DNA from: Enoplolaimus lenunculus
Lineage: Eukaryota > Nematoda > Enoplea > Enoplida > Thoracostomopsidae
NCBI GenBank assembly: GCA_030248215.1
Contig: JASANG010004100.1
Location: forward strand, 62,001 to 126,000
DNA length: 64,000 bases
Direction of reading: 5' to 3'
The translations under genes were made by a program, and so were the position numbers. Positions 59,101 through 63,638 of this stretch are shown here, one piece after another. The notes under the pieces are model-generated. The model did no database searches, was not told the DNA's origin, and worked only from the letters and a program-made list of their open reading frames with translations. Each line of letters begins with the position of its first letter. Position 1 is the stretch's first letter.

Positions 59101-59933
59101 TTAAAGCAAAAGGCGGTATGTCAAAATTGAAAATACGTCATTCAAATTTAAATTTGTAAAATATCAACAATTTTCCTTAACTACTTTCTATAGTCTCTTA
59201 GGCAATTGATAGAGAAACCAAGTTTTGCTGATTTGTGAGTATCCAACTTTTCCGACATCTGGTTCGATACAGCATCGACAAAAGTTGGAAAGTTAAAGGC
59301 GGACCATTTTCTTTGAGAGACGGCAATAAAATGAAGCTTAAGCTTTATACTAATTTTTTGTTCAGGTTTATAGGCTTAGGTTTAGGGTTAAATATCGTCT
59401 TATCTTTCACGGTTGAGAGAAATATGCCTATACTACAGTTACAGTAGTACATTGGCCCTGGTTCGATTCTAAACTCATTTTTTGTCATTTAGCGTACATT
59501 TCAGATGTTTTCTAGTTAGCTGAAATGTTAAATCTTTCGGGTTTTGTATTGCCTAGTGTATTTTGAAACCGTGCAGTGTCTACTTACTTAGTACTGTTTC
59601 TGTCATAGAATCAATAGATTTCGAGTAAGGCTAAAATATTCTAAAGCATTCCATTTGCTCGTCTTTGCTCTATATTGCCCGTTTTAGGATCTGCTTGTAA
59701 ATTCCCTAGTTGAAAAATTATTGATTGTTTTTAGCAACCGAATGACAACAGAAGAAGGACTCCAGCATCCGTGGTTGTCGCTGTTCAACGCTTCACTCCG
59801 ACGTCGTGAGAACATTCGGTTTTCTGCTAATCGTCTACGATTCTATAGCGCACAGTTGGAAAGCTCCAAGAAACCAGTGGCAGCGAACGCGCAACTGGTG
59901 GCTAAGTACGGCTCTCCGATTGTTAAAGCGTAG
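23003..59933 (+). CDS. unc-89: UNC-89/obscurin-like giant muscle kinase, C-terminal part (19 exons)
   Basis: Spliced gene, partial at its 5' end. Exons: 23003-23144, 23998-24176, 26245-26271, 27602-27754, 29114-29237, 29772-31052, 33921-34815, 35541-35644, 37533-37719, 38482-38616, 48394-48570, 49286-49398, 49904-50043, 51192-51419, 51761-51904, 52352-52521, 53207-53282, 58843-59001, 59735-59933. Summed length gives 1543 codons plus stop with no frame conflict. Domain order is kinase 1, interkinase linker, Ig, Fn3, kinase 2, which is the UNC-89 C-terminal architecture of C. elegans and Drosophila. By family knowledge the protein sits at the sarcomeric M-line and scaffolds phosphatases and other partners. 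Kinase 1 keeps HLDLKPEN, LLDFG and SPE; kinase 2 has HLNVRLEN, LIDTG and APE. Introns are large and full of MITEs and minisatellites. The kinase-1 N-lobe and more upstream Ig/Fn3 exons were not located. Titin or twitchin is less likely because those have one kinase. Confidence 0.93.
23283..23480. repeat. 15-bp minisatellite CTCGTTGCTCGACAA, about 13 copies
   Basis: Tandem 15-bp units with scattered changes lie in the intron between the kinase-1 catalytic-loop exon and the PEN exon. The readable frames are by-products of a unit divisible by three. Confidence 0.93.
23998..24176 (+). CDS. unc-89: unc-89 exon: kinase 1, PEN, DFG and activation segment
   Basis: Acceptor tagtttcag. The exon opens with PENITVSES, completing HLDLKPEN from the previous exon, then IKLLDFGSSRKI (DFG motif), then DPEFMSPEV (the APE-equivalent), then SSDLW. 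It ends two bases into the Trp codon at ATG|GTTGGT, so phase 2. The motif set is of the titin/MLCK-like kinase class. Confidence 0.92.
24747..24911. mobile_element. GCCCGTAGCC-end MITE
   Basis: Ends TGACCCGTAG and GAGCTACGGGCC with the family segment CTTGCCTGTAAGTTAAC. The core of the family holds CTTGCTTGTAAGTCATTG, which includes a donor-like TTGTAAGT. Reference copy. Confidence 0.78.
24911..25080. mobile_element. GCCCGTAGCC-end MITE, adjacent copy
   Basis: Follows the previous copy directly; GGTCCATAGCCAAGGTGGG to GATCTGGCTACGGGTCTGG. Confidence 0.82.
25153..25510. mobile_element. Inverted-repeat element, TACTCTCCAAAAACTTAAGC ends
   Basis: Left TACTCTCCAAAAACTTAAGC and right GTTTAAGCTTTTAGAGAGTA are inverted; the interior is rich in AAACTTAA/TTAAGTTT. 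In the intron between the APE exon and the micro-exon. Confidence 0.75.
26245..26271 (+). CDS. unc-89: unc-89 27-nt micro-exon: kinase 1 helix F
   Basis: Acceptor gtggtttcag and donor TT|GTAAGTTTT bracket only 27 nucleotides. They complete the Trp codon and encode SVGVLAYV plus two bases of the next Leu. Joined to its neighbours this gives DLWSVGVLAYVLLSGISPF, an exact match to the conserved kinase helix-F pattern. Both flanking phases agree, so the micro-exon is very likely real although automatic gene finders would miss it. Confidence 0.88.
26517..26671. mobile_element. TTAGGC-bearing MITE, GTTACTTT subfamily
   Basis: GGCCCATGTTGCTTTAGGGG to TTTAAAGTAACATTGGCC, in the intron after the micro-exon. 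Confidence 0.87.
26900..27067. mobile_element. GCCCGTAGCC-end MITE, left side diverged
   Basis: Right end GCAAGGTGAACAACTAGCTA then CGGGCCTG; the left end is hard to define. Confidence 0.68.
27602..27754 (+). CDS. unc-89: unc-89 exon: kinase 1 C-lobe (LSGISPF)
   Basis: Acceptor ctcaattttag. Encodes LSGISPFIGDSDTETVRNV, then WKFESIHFKFISADAKDFI, then NLLIVKQ, i.e. kinase subdomains IX to XI. Donor AAAG|GTATGT, phase 2. A CTGTAGTGACCC-type element starts about 30 bp past the donor. Confidence 0.9.
27784..28212. mobile_element. CTGTAGTGACCC element, full length
   Basis: Reverse orientation, left tip diverged; starts 30 bp after the donor of the kinase-1 LSGISPF exon. Confidence 0.88.
28219..28379. 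mobile_element. TTAGGC-bearing MITE
   Basis: GGCCATATTAACAGTAATATT, CCTAAG tracts, then AACGTTCCGCGCGTGCTC; it abuts the end of a CTGTAGTGACCC element. Confidence 0.8.
28419..28582. mobile_element. TTAGGC-bearing MITE inside a duplicated segment
   Basis: Complete copy; with its right flank it resembles 19642-20005. Confidence 0.87.
28636..28800 (+). repeat. Copy of 19868-20005 (segmental duplication)
   Basis: ACAACAGCGGAATAACTCAT through TCTTCTCTATGCGGATATTT is nearly identical to the sequence right of the MITE at 19642. Neither copy is coding. Confidence 0.88.
29114..29237 (+). CDS. unc-89: unc-89 exon: kinase 1 C-terminal end
   Basis: Acceptor ttactgtttcag. Encodes SKRLTVKQCLNHSWL, the conserved final kinase helix with the subdomain XI Arg, then ADSQGKGVLLNTDFLKEF and YRHHWV. 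Donor GTG|GTAAGC, phase 0. The residues past the kinase core lead into the UNC-89 interkinase linker. Confidence 0.9.
29259..29428. mobile_element. TTAGGC-bearing element, degraded
   Basis: CCTAAGCCTAAGCCTAAG core with weak ends, starting 22 bp after the donor of the last kinase-1 exon. Confidence 0.65.
29772..31052 (+). CDS. unc-89: unc-89 exon: interkinase linker, part 1
   Basis: A 1281-bp exon, 427 codons. It opens with DRRVFVKSSPNEEQTDDLPP, directly continuing the kinase-1 tail. It includes PGIDLYFSPVVSVEP and then a long stretch rich in Glu, Ser, Thr and Gln with no predicted fold. UNC-89 proteins carry a long low-complexity interkinase region here that differs greatly between species. 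Acceptor ttgttttaag, donor TCAG|GTATGT, phase 0 at both ends. Confidence 0.88.
31849..31986. mobile_element. GCCCGTAGCC-end MITE
   Basis: CTGACCCGTAGCCAAGGGTG to GAGCTGGCTACGGGCCTG, in the intron between the two interkinase exons. Confidence 0.86.
33033..33310. mobile_element. CAAGTTTTTGC palindromic MITE, full length
   Basis: AGCCCTATTCACACGTGCAAG to CTAGCACGTGTGAATAGCGCT; the most complete copy. Confidence 0.9.
33887..33924 (+). repeat. 17-bp tandem duplication of a splice acceptor
   Basis: ATTTGAATTTTAGAGCG occurs twice head to tail, so two identical acceptors (after 33903 and 33920) precede the second interkinase exon. Only the downstream one gives an open frame in phase 0. Confidence 0.9.
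33921..34815 (+). CDS. unc-89: unc-89 exon: interkinase linker, part 2
   Basis: An 895-bp exon in phase 0 starting SVMSETTPSGT. It has a charged coiled-coil-like segment (about residues 50-90 of the exon) and a better ordered, Arg/Tyr-rich part (LEDLDWETEYQTGPETYLLQ, FAGRIRDYRRQLFG, ERRRYVDVVRE). It ends with PPPGSSK and donor AAAG|GTATTG, phase 1. The acceptor is duplicated: an identical ATTTTAG|AGCG lies 17 bp upstream, but use of that one would run into a stop within eight codons. Confidence 0.88.
34855..35368. mobile_element. Inverted-repeat element, ACACACAAAAAAGTATTTCTG ends
   Basis: Left ACACACAAAAAAGTATTTCTG, right AAATACTTCTTGAATATACT then TTTATTTTGTGTGT. Starts 40 bp after the donor of the second interkinase exon. 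A related fragment lies at 11560-11665. Confidence 0.72.
35541..35644 (+). CDS. unc-89: unc-89 exon: Ig domain, N-terminal half
   Basis: Acceptor cgttcttcag. Encodes HGPVFKSRLPDLIVFTPDAS then LLISCFVVASPQAN, strands A to C of an I-set Ig domain with the first conserved Cys. Donor AAT|GTGAGT, phase 0. Its partner exon starts at 37533, after eight copies of a 117-bp repeat. Confidence 0.9.
35905..36005. mobile_element. CAAGTTTTTGC MITE, right end
   Basis: TTGCAGCTGCAAGAACTTC to CACGTGCGGATAAGGGCT only. Confidence 0.72.
36130..36228. mobile_element. Splice-like MITE, left part
   Basis: Left end and GAGTCAAATTGACTC section only, in the intron before the unc-89 Ig exon. Confidence 0.8.
36390..36599. 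mobile_element. Splice-like MITE next to the 117-bp array
   Basis: Full-length hairpin copy ending TTTTTTGCAGTG. It is followed at once by TATGCTTATATCGCAATG, a segment also found beside the copy at 52685, and then by the 117-bp array. Confidence 0.88.
36657..37592 (+). repeat. 117-bp minisatellite, 8 units, each with intron end plus exon start
   Basis: Eight tandem units of exactly 117 bp. Each has 57 bp of intron (ending CTCTTTCAG) and 60 bp of exon coding IQWFRNEEPIEDGDRITPSM. The intron part is also open, THTQNKIAHSLTANQKLFQ, so all eight units read through in one frame of 39 codons per unit. Copy 6 has CTCTTTCAC and so lacks the acceptor AG. Copies are almost identical, so the array is young. 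Confidence 0.97.
37533..37719 (+). CDS. unc-89: unc-89 exon: Ig domain, C-terminal half
   Basis: Uses the last of the repeated ctctttcag acceptors. Encodes IQWFRNEEPIEDGDRITSSM (with the Ig core Trp), then GEVHLKFSPIYSTDAGVYRC (the DxGxYxC signature) and VAMNAHGNSICAARLQEG. Joined to 35541-35644 it forms one complete I-set domain. Donor GGTG|GTAAGT, phase 1. Exon ends at 36713, 36830, 36947 and so on could also serve as acceptors and would add 39 residues per unit in frame. Confidence 0.88.
37924..38123. mobile_element. TTAGGC-bearing element
   Basis: CTTAGGCTTAGG tracts in reverse orientation, ending TATATACATTGGCC; the left end is diverged. Confidence 0.75.
38482..38616 (+). CDS. unc-89: unc-89 exon: Fn3 domain, first half
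   Basis: Acceptor gtagttttacag. Encodes DLPERPSRPDVELASDTEVL, LTWMTPETGGC and IVAYKVEYRRAG, the A to C' strands of a fibronectin type III domain with the core Trp. Donor GCAG|GTACGT, phase 1. The intron that follows is almost 10 kb and holds an antisense gene. Confidence 0.92.
38941..39065 (+). other. Exon-like open stretch in unc-89 intron
   Basis: Bounded by acceptor tttatttatag and strong donor CATTAG|GTATGT, open in one frame (QAKSMAQPFTRFANLDKLYT, then KLNFTDFVSNNRLDPVIR). Its phase (0 in, 2 out) does not fit between the two Fn3 exons (both phase 1), so it is not a constitutive unc-89 exon. It may belong to another nested gene or be chance. Confidence 0.2.
39155..39440. mobile_element. 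CAAGAGTGGATGAT element, reverse
   Basis: Contains ACCAGCACACGTTGCACTTT and, at the right, GTACCCAGTTGCACACTCTTG followed by ATCATCCACTCTTGATT. Confidence 0.65.
39515..39706. mobile_element. TTAGGC-bearing MITE, GTTACTTT subfamily, diverged
   Basis: AAATGTTACTTTTACGGACG then CCTAAG tracts and AGACCCAGCAGAAATCGG near the right end. Confidence 0.75.
39825..40022. mobile_element. TTAGGC-bearing MITE
   Basis: GACCCATGTAAAGATCAGGG to CCCTGTTCTTTACATTATCC, reverse orientation. Confidence 0.86.
40171..40353 (+). other. Exon-like open stretch in unc-89 intron
   Basis: After acceptor tgtatttacag a frame reads VTGADLSPDAFELQKSLRHT, ISTMLSEPIREARGTGVCIA, VQYVRTLLPNASKYYIK and then stops. The composition looks protein-like. 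Entering from the Fn3 exon would keep frame but would end the protein there, so it could at most be an alternative terminal exon. The sequence is not recognised. Confidence 0.22.
40515..41191. mobile_element. CAAGTTTTTGC MITE split by another element
   Basis: Left half 40515-40699 and right half 41098-41191, separated by the CTGTAGTGACCC element. Confidence 0.82.
40700..41097. mobile_element. CTGTAGTGACCC element inserted in a CAAGTTTTTGC element
   Basis: CTGTAGTGACCCGAATAAGAG to TTATTCGGTCACTACAG. Both flanks are halves of the CAAGTTTTTGC element, so this family was active after that one. Confidence 0.9.
41867..42811 (-). CDS. Nested antisense secreted Cys-rich peptide (2 exons)
   Basis: Exon 1 is 42706-42811 (-): start at MSSM or at MHNV three codons later, then the signal segment NTCILLITVLTAGVTVSG, then YFIEEPEDSS, with donor CTCTG|GTGAGC in phase 1. 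Exon 2 is 41867-42063 (-): acceptor atgtttcag, giving LITCVCNTEQQFHVP, a KR site, FPGTTICKNQKCQGLWCVRE, then basic stretches (SKKG, ARRRG), ending SSSKIG and TAA. About 100 residues with five cysteines after the signal. The spacing CxC...CxxxxCxGxxC faintly resembles nematode Ly6/ET-type modules, and the dibasic sites suggest a processed peptide; neither can be settled here. It lies wholly inside the unc-89 intron between the two Fn3 exons, on the opposite strand. Confidence 0.62.
42958..43167. mobile_element. Splice-like MITE
   Basis: Full-length copy; the left end reads CACTGCAAAAAACGATGAGTC, so the donor-like GTGAGT is lost while the right TTTTTTGCAG is kept. It lies just upstream of the nested antisense peptide gene. 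Confidence 0.88.
43422..43863. mobile_element. CTGTAGTGACCC element, full length
   Basis: CTGTAGTGGCCCGAATAAGAG to TTATTCGGGTCACTGCAG, flanked by TA. Confidence 0.9.
44082..44395. mobile_element. CAAGAGTGGATGAT element, diverged
   Basis: AACAAGAGTGTGTAACTGGG and TACATTCTGTGTATACAAAC at the left; AAGTTGCACACTCTTGTCGAG at the right. Confidence 0.62.
44558..44727. mobile_element. GCCCGTAGCC-end MITE
   Basis: CAGGCCCGTAGCCAGCTCGC to CTTGGCGACGGGTCTGGCT, reverse orientation. Confidence 0.86.
44959..45122. mobile_element. GCCCGTAGCC-end MITE
   Basis: CGCCCGTAGCCATGGGGGGC to GTGAGCTGGCTACGGGTATG. Confidence 0.86.
45374..45485. mobile_element. Splice-like MITE, left part
   Basis: Left half of the family (GCATTGCAAAAAATGGTGAG onward); the right half is absent. 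Confidence 0.78.
45543..45739. mobile_element. TTAGGC-bearing MITE, GTTACTTT subfamily
   Basis: GGCTCATGTTACTTTAAGGAG to TAAAAGTAACATTGGCC. Confidence 0.88.
47330..47489. mobile_element. TTAGGC-bearing MITE
   Basis: Complete copy, GGCCAATGTAAAGAACAGGGG to CCTGATATTTACATGGGCC; the CCTAAG core is short. Confidence 0.9.
47553..47955. mobile_element. GATAGGTGCTA-type element, diverged
   Basis: Shares the inner parts with 5268-5685: CGGAGGTCAATGAAACTTGG and ACAGTTAAAACGATGTTTAA on the left, GGCGGACCTCCAGTTGTACC on the right. Confidence 0.65.
48394..48570 (+). CDS. unc-89: unc-89 exon: Fn3 domain, second half
   Basis: Acceptor cggttttag. Encodes EGQWSSPWSTISS, then LDIQGIYQFRVTAKNEFGWG and SPSLASRIIQTHPKG, the Fn3 E to G strands with the YxFRVxAxNxxGxGxPS signature. 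Phase 1 at both ends; donor AAAG|GTATTC. Confidence 0.93.
48796..49217. mobile_element. CTGTAGTGACCC element, right tip missing
   Basis: CGGTAGTGACCCGAATAAGAG at the left; ends at CAAATAAATATTAGTCC without the terminal repeat. Confidence 0.88.
49286..49398 (+). CDS. unc-89: unc-89 exon: Fn3 to kinase 2 linker
   Basis: Acceptor atgtgtttcag, donor GAAGAG|GTACCG. Encodes GAHKLSVDLLKTEYNFSIV and NVPQTTGISTSALGEILEE. The phase goes from 1 to 0 and matches both neighbours. The role is inferred from position only; the equivalent linker of UNC-89 homologues is poorly conserved. Confidence 0.75.
49904..50043 (+). CDS. unc-89: unc-89 exon: start of kinase 2
   Basis: Acceptor caattacag. Acidic linker (CDEPSGFNEDDENGLGSADE) followed by DPETRYQLDAELFR, the first beta strand leading into the glycine loop. 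Donor TTAG|GTACGA, phase 2, matches the next exon, whose first base completes Arg. Confidence 0.85.
50425..50492 (-). repeat. tRNA-like sequence, probable SINE head
   Basis: On the minus strand, GCGCCTATAGCTGAATGG, GATGGTATACGCC (A box) and GGAGTTCGAATCCTAGC (B box) at tRNA-like spacing. The acceptor stem does not pair well, so a tRNA gene is doubtful. Confidence 0.45.
50828..51275 (+). repeat. Direct plus inverted duplication around kinase-2 exon start
   Basis: The segment at 50828-50993 (intron end, acceptor at 50944 and exon start RGTFSLIRDAIDTQSEHA) recurs as 51076-51275, the true exon start, 247 bp further on. Between them 50985-51083 is an inverted copy of the acceptor and exon start, so the region can form a long hairpin. 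The upstream copy differs from the true exon by several bases. Confidence 0.92.
51192..51419 (+). CDS. unc-89: unc-89 exon: kinase 2 glycine loop, VAK lysine and helix C
   Basis: Acceptor atttttcag. Encodes GSFSLIRDAID (degenerate glycine loop), HCVAKII (beta-3 Lys present), an insert rich in Asn, Ser and Gly, then EYEALRETQHENVVSLLSAY with the helix-C Glu. Donor TCG|GTATGG, phase 2. A diverged copy of this exon start, with its own acceptor at 50944, lies upstream, plus an inverted copy between the two. Confidence 0.9.
51572..51736. mobile_element. TTAGGC-bearing MITE just before a kinase-2 exon
   Basis: AAAGATCAGAGGCGGTACG to CTGTTACGGCCCTGTTG; its right end lies about 25 bp from the exon at 51761, so it sits over the expected polypyrimidine and branch region. 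Confidence 0.8.
51761..51904 (+). CDS. unc-89: unc-89 exon: kinase 2 hinge and helices D-E
   Basis: Acceptor tcaattatag follows a TTAGGC-bearing MITE at once. Encodes NGFVFLFLEKLHETVLSRL, YYTEENVCRIVNQLLNAL and QWIHFKG: hinge, helix D and helix E. Donor AAAGG|GTTAGT, phase 2. Confidence 0.9.
52352..52521 (+). CDS. unc-89: unc-89 exon: kinase 2 catalytic loop and DTG
   Basis: Acceptor tgatttttcag. Encodes YIHLNVRLENVMFVAK, then NIKLIDTGLSCQNA and YDVTFA. The HRD Asp is Asn here (HLN), the following Lys is Arg, the metal-binding Asn is kept (LEN) and DFG reads DTG. Kinase 2 therefore lacks the usual catalytic base. Donor GCAG|GTAAAC, phase 1. Confidence 0.92.
52685..52988. mobile_element. Splice-like MITE, composite copy
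   Basis: A full hairpin copy (52685-52858), then about 80 bp starting TATGCTTATATCGCAATG, then a second right half ending TTTTTTGCAGTG. The 80-bp middle matches 36600-36684, suggesting either a longer element form or a shared insertion history. Confidence 0.85.
53207..53282 (+). CDS. unc-89: unc-89 exon: kinase 2 APE and helix F
   Basis: Acceptor ggttttttttcag. Encodes APELLQHGFVVPASDIWGLG and VLMFI, i.e. APE motif and helix F. Donor CT|GTAAGT, phase 2. Its downstream partner is 5.5 kb away, past the 50-bp minisatellite, and restores FILLSGYHPF. Confidence 0.92.
54141..58857 (+). repeat. 50-bp minisatellite carrying a splice acceptor in every unit
   Basis: About 94 tandem copies of a 50-bp unit; some carry an extra ATT (53 bp). 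Each unit holds ATTATTTTACTTTCAG, an excellent acceptor, followed by CTTATCAGGG/TTATCA, a copy of the first ~15 bases of the downstream unc-89 kinase exon, then AGAATATTCGTATAAT. The last copy is the true intron-exon border at 58842/58843. Variant units recur with a period of 348 bp (7 units) and of about 2054 bp. Confidence 0.97.
58843..59001 (+). CDS. unc-89: unc-89 exon: kinase 2 LSGYHPF
   Basis: The exon uses the last acceptor of the 50-bp array (ttttactttcag). Encodes LSGYHPFNASEEDTEDDIRH, MDLSYIHNNASDDSLRFLSW and CLKKHPS. Its first 15 bases, CTTATCAGGGTATCA, are the exon-derived part of every repeat unit. Donor ATC|GTGAGT, phase 2. Confidence 0.92.
59302..59456. mobile_element. TTAGGC-bearing element, degraded
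   Basis: Recognisable by AATGAAGCTTAAGCTTTATAC and a GGCTTAGGTTTAGGGTTA core, ending TACATTGGCC. Confidence 0.68.
59735..59933 (+). CDS. unc-89: unc-89 last exon: kinase 2 end and C-terminus
   Basis: Acceptor gtttttag. Encodes NRMTTEEGLQHPWLSLF, the last kinase helix, then a basic tail (RRRENIRFSANRLRFYSAQ, ending YGSPIVKA) and TAG. The short tail after kinase 2 fits UNC-89. No canonical AATAAA was found close downstream. Confidence 0.9.
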
Positions 59934-60049
59934 CTGTTTACGCATCATCGCTTTGACTTCACTCTCAGCGTCTAAAAATGATTGCAAGCATATTCGGATA
60001 TAACAGCCGAGGGTTTTGAATTGAGGGCAGAGGTTGCGGTTTGGTTCAT

Positions 60050-60472
60050 GGCCCCTATTCTCAAATACATCAATATAACTTCTATCTCCAGTTTAGAGAA
60101 GGTTTTTAATCGCTATGCAGACTCGCAGTAATTGTGGATTTCAAAATTGGTGCGGAAGCAGGACAAATCAAACGCGAAAATGTGCTGAATTTTGACCGCT
60201 GTCGTTCACAGGTTTGAAAACTGCAAGGTCTGTCGCCAAGTTTATGGAGGCGCAATTTTTGGGGTATATACGGTGGTTAATATCCCAATAATTCAGGAAA
60301 CTTACACTGGTTAAACAAATATATTTTGCTTCAGGTTGTCAATCTAAAATCATTTCTTACAACGCATAATTTCATGAGGGTATTTATCCACCGCAATATT
60401 TTTACAAAAATTACGCGCCTGTCAACGGGCGATAGGTGCTGAACATATTTGAGAATACGGGCACCTGAGGCC
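60050..60472. mobile_element. GATAGGTGCTA hairpin element
   Basis: GGCCCCTATTCTCAAATACAT to ATATTTGAGAATACGGGCACC, clear inverted ends; lies beyond the unc-89 stop. Confidence 0.75.
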
Positions 60473-60483
60473 TTGAAAGATAG

Positions 60484-60680
60484 GGTCAATGTTACCTTGA
60501 GGGACGTCACCGTAGCATAAGCATATTCCTAAGCATAAGCCTGTCTCAGCGTAAGAATAAGCCGATAACTACATATAACCCCAAGTCTAAGCCTAAACAA
60601 AAAATTAGTCTAAAGTTAAGTTTACATACTCAACCAAAGTCTGGCGAAAAACTAGTTTGTCCATCAAAGTAACATGGGTC
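60484..60680. mobile_element. TTAGGC-bearing MITE, GTTACCTTGAGG subfamily
   Basis: GGTCAATGTTACCTTGAGGG to ATCAAAGTAACATGGGTC. Confidence 0.83.
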
Positions 60681-61261
60681 AAAGATATGGTCAACACGGC
60701 AAATTCACGTTTGTCCATTAAATACATCGGACTAAATGAAGACAGTATATATTTTTTGATGTTATCTTTACGATTATTCGAGTTGTTTCTTAACTTTATG
60801 TTGGCTCTAGCATTTTAGTCATGCCCGGTGGGTAAAATTATTTGTCGCATGCCTACCGCTAAATGCACATGATGTTTTTGTCAATTCTGCATATGATTTT
60901 TCGAAATTCTTCGTTTTTACCTTGAAATACCATTGAGCATTAACCGTGAAAATTATAAGCGTTGTTTCATATTTTTTTGGGTTGTGTTTGTCATGAGCAG
61001 ATGTTTGAAACAATACTTAGCCGAATTCGAAAGCTCAAGCTTCAGCGATTGAAAATATTTTATAGCTATCGATGTATATTAAACTAAAACTATATAATTT
61101 TATTGTGCAAAATTTTCCTCATTAAATGTTTGTATATATATATTTTTTTTTCAGTCAAACATGTATAATGTAAGTGTTTGCGTGTGACCGTGTACATTCA
61201 CAAGCTTTATTCGGTTACAATAACGCTAGAAAACCAGATATAGATGACGGGTGTTTATTCT

Positions 61262-61378
61262 TGGGGTGTAACAAAATATACTCAGCATCTTTATATTGTT
61301 CCTGAGGCTAAGCGTAAACTTTAGCGTAAAAATGGGCCGATAACTAAGCCTAAGCCTAAGCAAAAACGTGAGCTTTAA
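61262..61378. mobile_element. TTAGGC-bearing element, degraded
   Basis: GGCTAAGCGTAAACTTTAGCG and CCTAAGCCTAAGC motifs without clear ends. Confidence 0.6.
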
Positions 61379-61744
61379 TCCGAACCCGAGAATGGGCAGA
61401 GACTGGCCTTGAAATGTCTCGGTCTCTGTCAACTTTTGGTTGTCACCGCAAAAAATTAAAACTTCGAAATAATTTTTCTAATGCTTTTTCGTAGCCTCCT
61501 CTGTTTTGTAGTACCTGAGGTAAACTGGATGCCCTTAAAAGATACATGGACCAAACGAATATTGCAACTGAACGCAACGCTACAAAAACATCGAATAGTA
61601 TAATAGGGTCGTGGTTAAAGTGTTAAAAATGCACCGGCGTCAGATGTTACCTTTGCCACGTAAACACTTTGGGTTCCTTAACCACGAAAGGAACAATTGC
61701 AAGCTACGTTCCAATATTTGAATGCAATCTAGTATTGGATTTGA

Positions 61745-61840
61745 ATTCATTATCCGGCTCCGGCATTGGCCGGATATTAGATTATCCGGCTCTGGCCCTG
61801 ACCGGATATTAGATTAACCGGCTCCGGGTCCGTCAGTTTT
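61745..61840. repeat. Short tandem repeat around TTATCCGGCTC, about 3 copies
   Basis: Three units of about 32 bp sharing GGATATTAGATTATCCGGCTC, in intergenic sequence after unc-89. Confidence 0.75.
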
Positions 61841-62468
61841 TGGTATCCGATCGCTTAAAATACAAGGCGATATTTTTGAGGAAAAAATTGCAATCTGCAT
61901 TAAAGCGTAAAGATTCGTTCAACGCATTACATAAGTTGGTTAACTGTTTATTTGAAAACGAACAATGAGTTTTGGAAACATTTACAAAAACTTTAACACC
62001 ACAAGTACGTTAACACCGTTTCCAGTTGCTTTACAAATAAGAGTCATGTCATTAATTTGGACCAAATATATTTACCTTAAATTAGAAAGTAATTTATTTT
62101 TAATCTTTTCAAATATTAATAATTATATTGAGTGTCTGTTTTAGTATATATTCTATCATTTTTCGGTATTTGAAAAGACAATGTCCTTATTAATGCGAGG
62201 AGCAATCGAAATTAACAAAATAAAATACTCAAATGTTTCACTTCAAATAGTATAGAAGCGTTTTGACTCATATTCTCATATTTGACTCAAAATTAAACAT
62301 TTAAAACAATTTAAAAATAAACGAAATAAACAAAATCGATTTAAACGTCATGTTATCGTAAAAAAACGTTGATAAAAATGCACCGTTACCTGAAATTACT
62401 TATATATACAGAAATAGATTGCTTGACAGTACGCGACCGCTTATATTTCACGAGCAAATAAAAAATTT

Positions 62469-62618
62469 GGGCCCATGCATAGAACAGGGCCGGAACAGTA
62501 GTATAAGCATATTTCTAAGCCTAAGCCTAAGCCTAAGCAAAAGAAATTAGTCTAAAGATAAACTGACTCTATTATAGCCCCTCCGGAAAACGATCCGGCC
62601 CTGTTCTATACATGAGCC
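62469..62618. mobile_element. TTAGGC-bearing MITE, ATAGAACAGGGCC subfamily
   Basis: GGGCCCATGCATAGAACAGGG to GGCCCTGTTCTATACATGAG; short but intact ends. Confidence 0.88.
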
Positions 62619-63077
62619 TAAATCTGTTCGCTCCCAGCATTGCCGGTCATCATTAGCATTTGGCTAACTTATGAACGAGATGCTGTTCGAAAAACATTTT
62701 AACCATCAAATCAAGCTAAAATTGACAGAGCTTAGTAATGGTAGCTTAAAATGTAACAAGTTTTCTCACTAGCTTTGCAGTACCGAAACTCAAAGGAATG
62801 AAAAGAATACTATTTGAACGTAAATTTAATTTTCTAAAAGAAATTAAATTATGGACAAAATATTGCTACGGGGCAAAAATGTGGTCGCAATACCATCATA
62901 CAATCGGTTGAAAATCTCCAAAACCACAACATAACACCCAAATTAATCAATGAAGAATCGAAATAACCAAAAACACAACATAAAATCTCAATCTTCAGAT
63001 ACATACCACTGTGACCGTTTCTAAGGTTAAGCTTAAAAACTGCGAATCAATGTTGAAACTATTTGGTACACCGTATC

Positions 63078-63140
63078 CGCCCATGTTACTTTAAGGGACG
63101 TCCAGGTTTCTGGTGGGTCTATAAAAGAGAAGGTTTAGCA
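63078..63140. mobile_element. TTAGGC-bearing MITE, left end only
   Basis: GCCCATGTTACTTTAAGGGACG and the TCTGGTGGGTCTATAAAAGAG segment; the core is lost. Confidence 0.75.
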
Positions 63141-63467
63141 TTTTGCTAACCAGATTCAAACCCGAAACTTAAAAACGTTAGTTTAATAGTAAGTAATAAC
63201 CAGTTAAATTTCTATTTTGAAAACAATAAAAATTCAAATATGCAAATGTAAAAAGTTCGAATACGTCTACCCAAAAGCATACTGTTCCCATATTAGAAGA
63301 CAATAGCTTGCTGAGCATATCAGAGTATGCCGCTAAATCTAAAAAGTAACCCATGTTTAAAATCTGTTTTGCTTGGATTGGTTTCAAACTTAAATTTCGC
63401 AGATTAACCCAAACCAACCAAATCTGGCCACGCCAAAAGTCACGTTTGGCTCCTACGCCTGCTCGAT

Positions 63468-63638
63468 ACAGGCCTGTAGCCAGCTTACTTTGCTACGGGG
63501 ACGGAGACAAAACGATTTTCAGCAGAGATATAACAAGGGTTCTCGATGACTTACAAGCAATGTTGAAAATGTTCTAGGGTGGTTAAATTCTTCCAGGCGG
63601 GCTGAGCCCCTTAGCACCCCTCTAGCTACGGTCCGGTC
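63468..63638. mobile_element. GCCCGTAGCC-end MITE
   Basis: CAGGCCTGTAGCCAGCTTAC to CTCTAGCTACGGTCCGGTC. Confidence 0.84.
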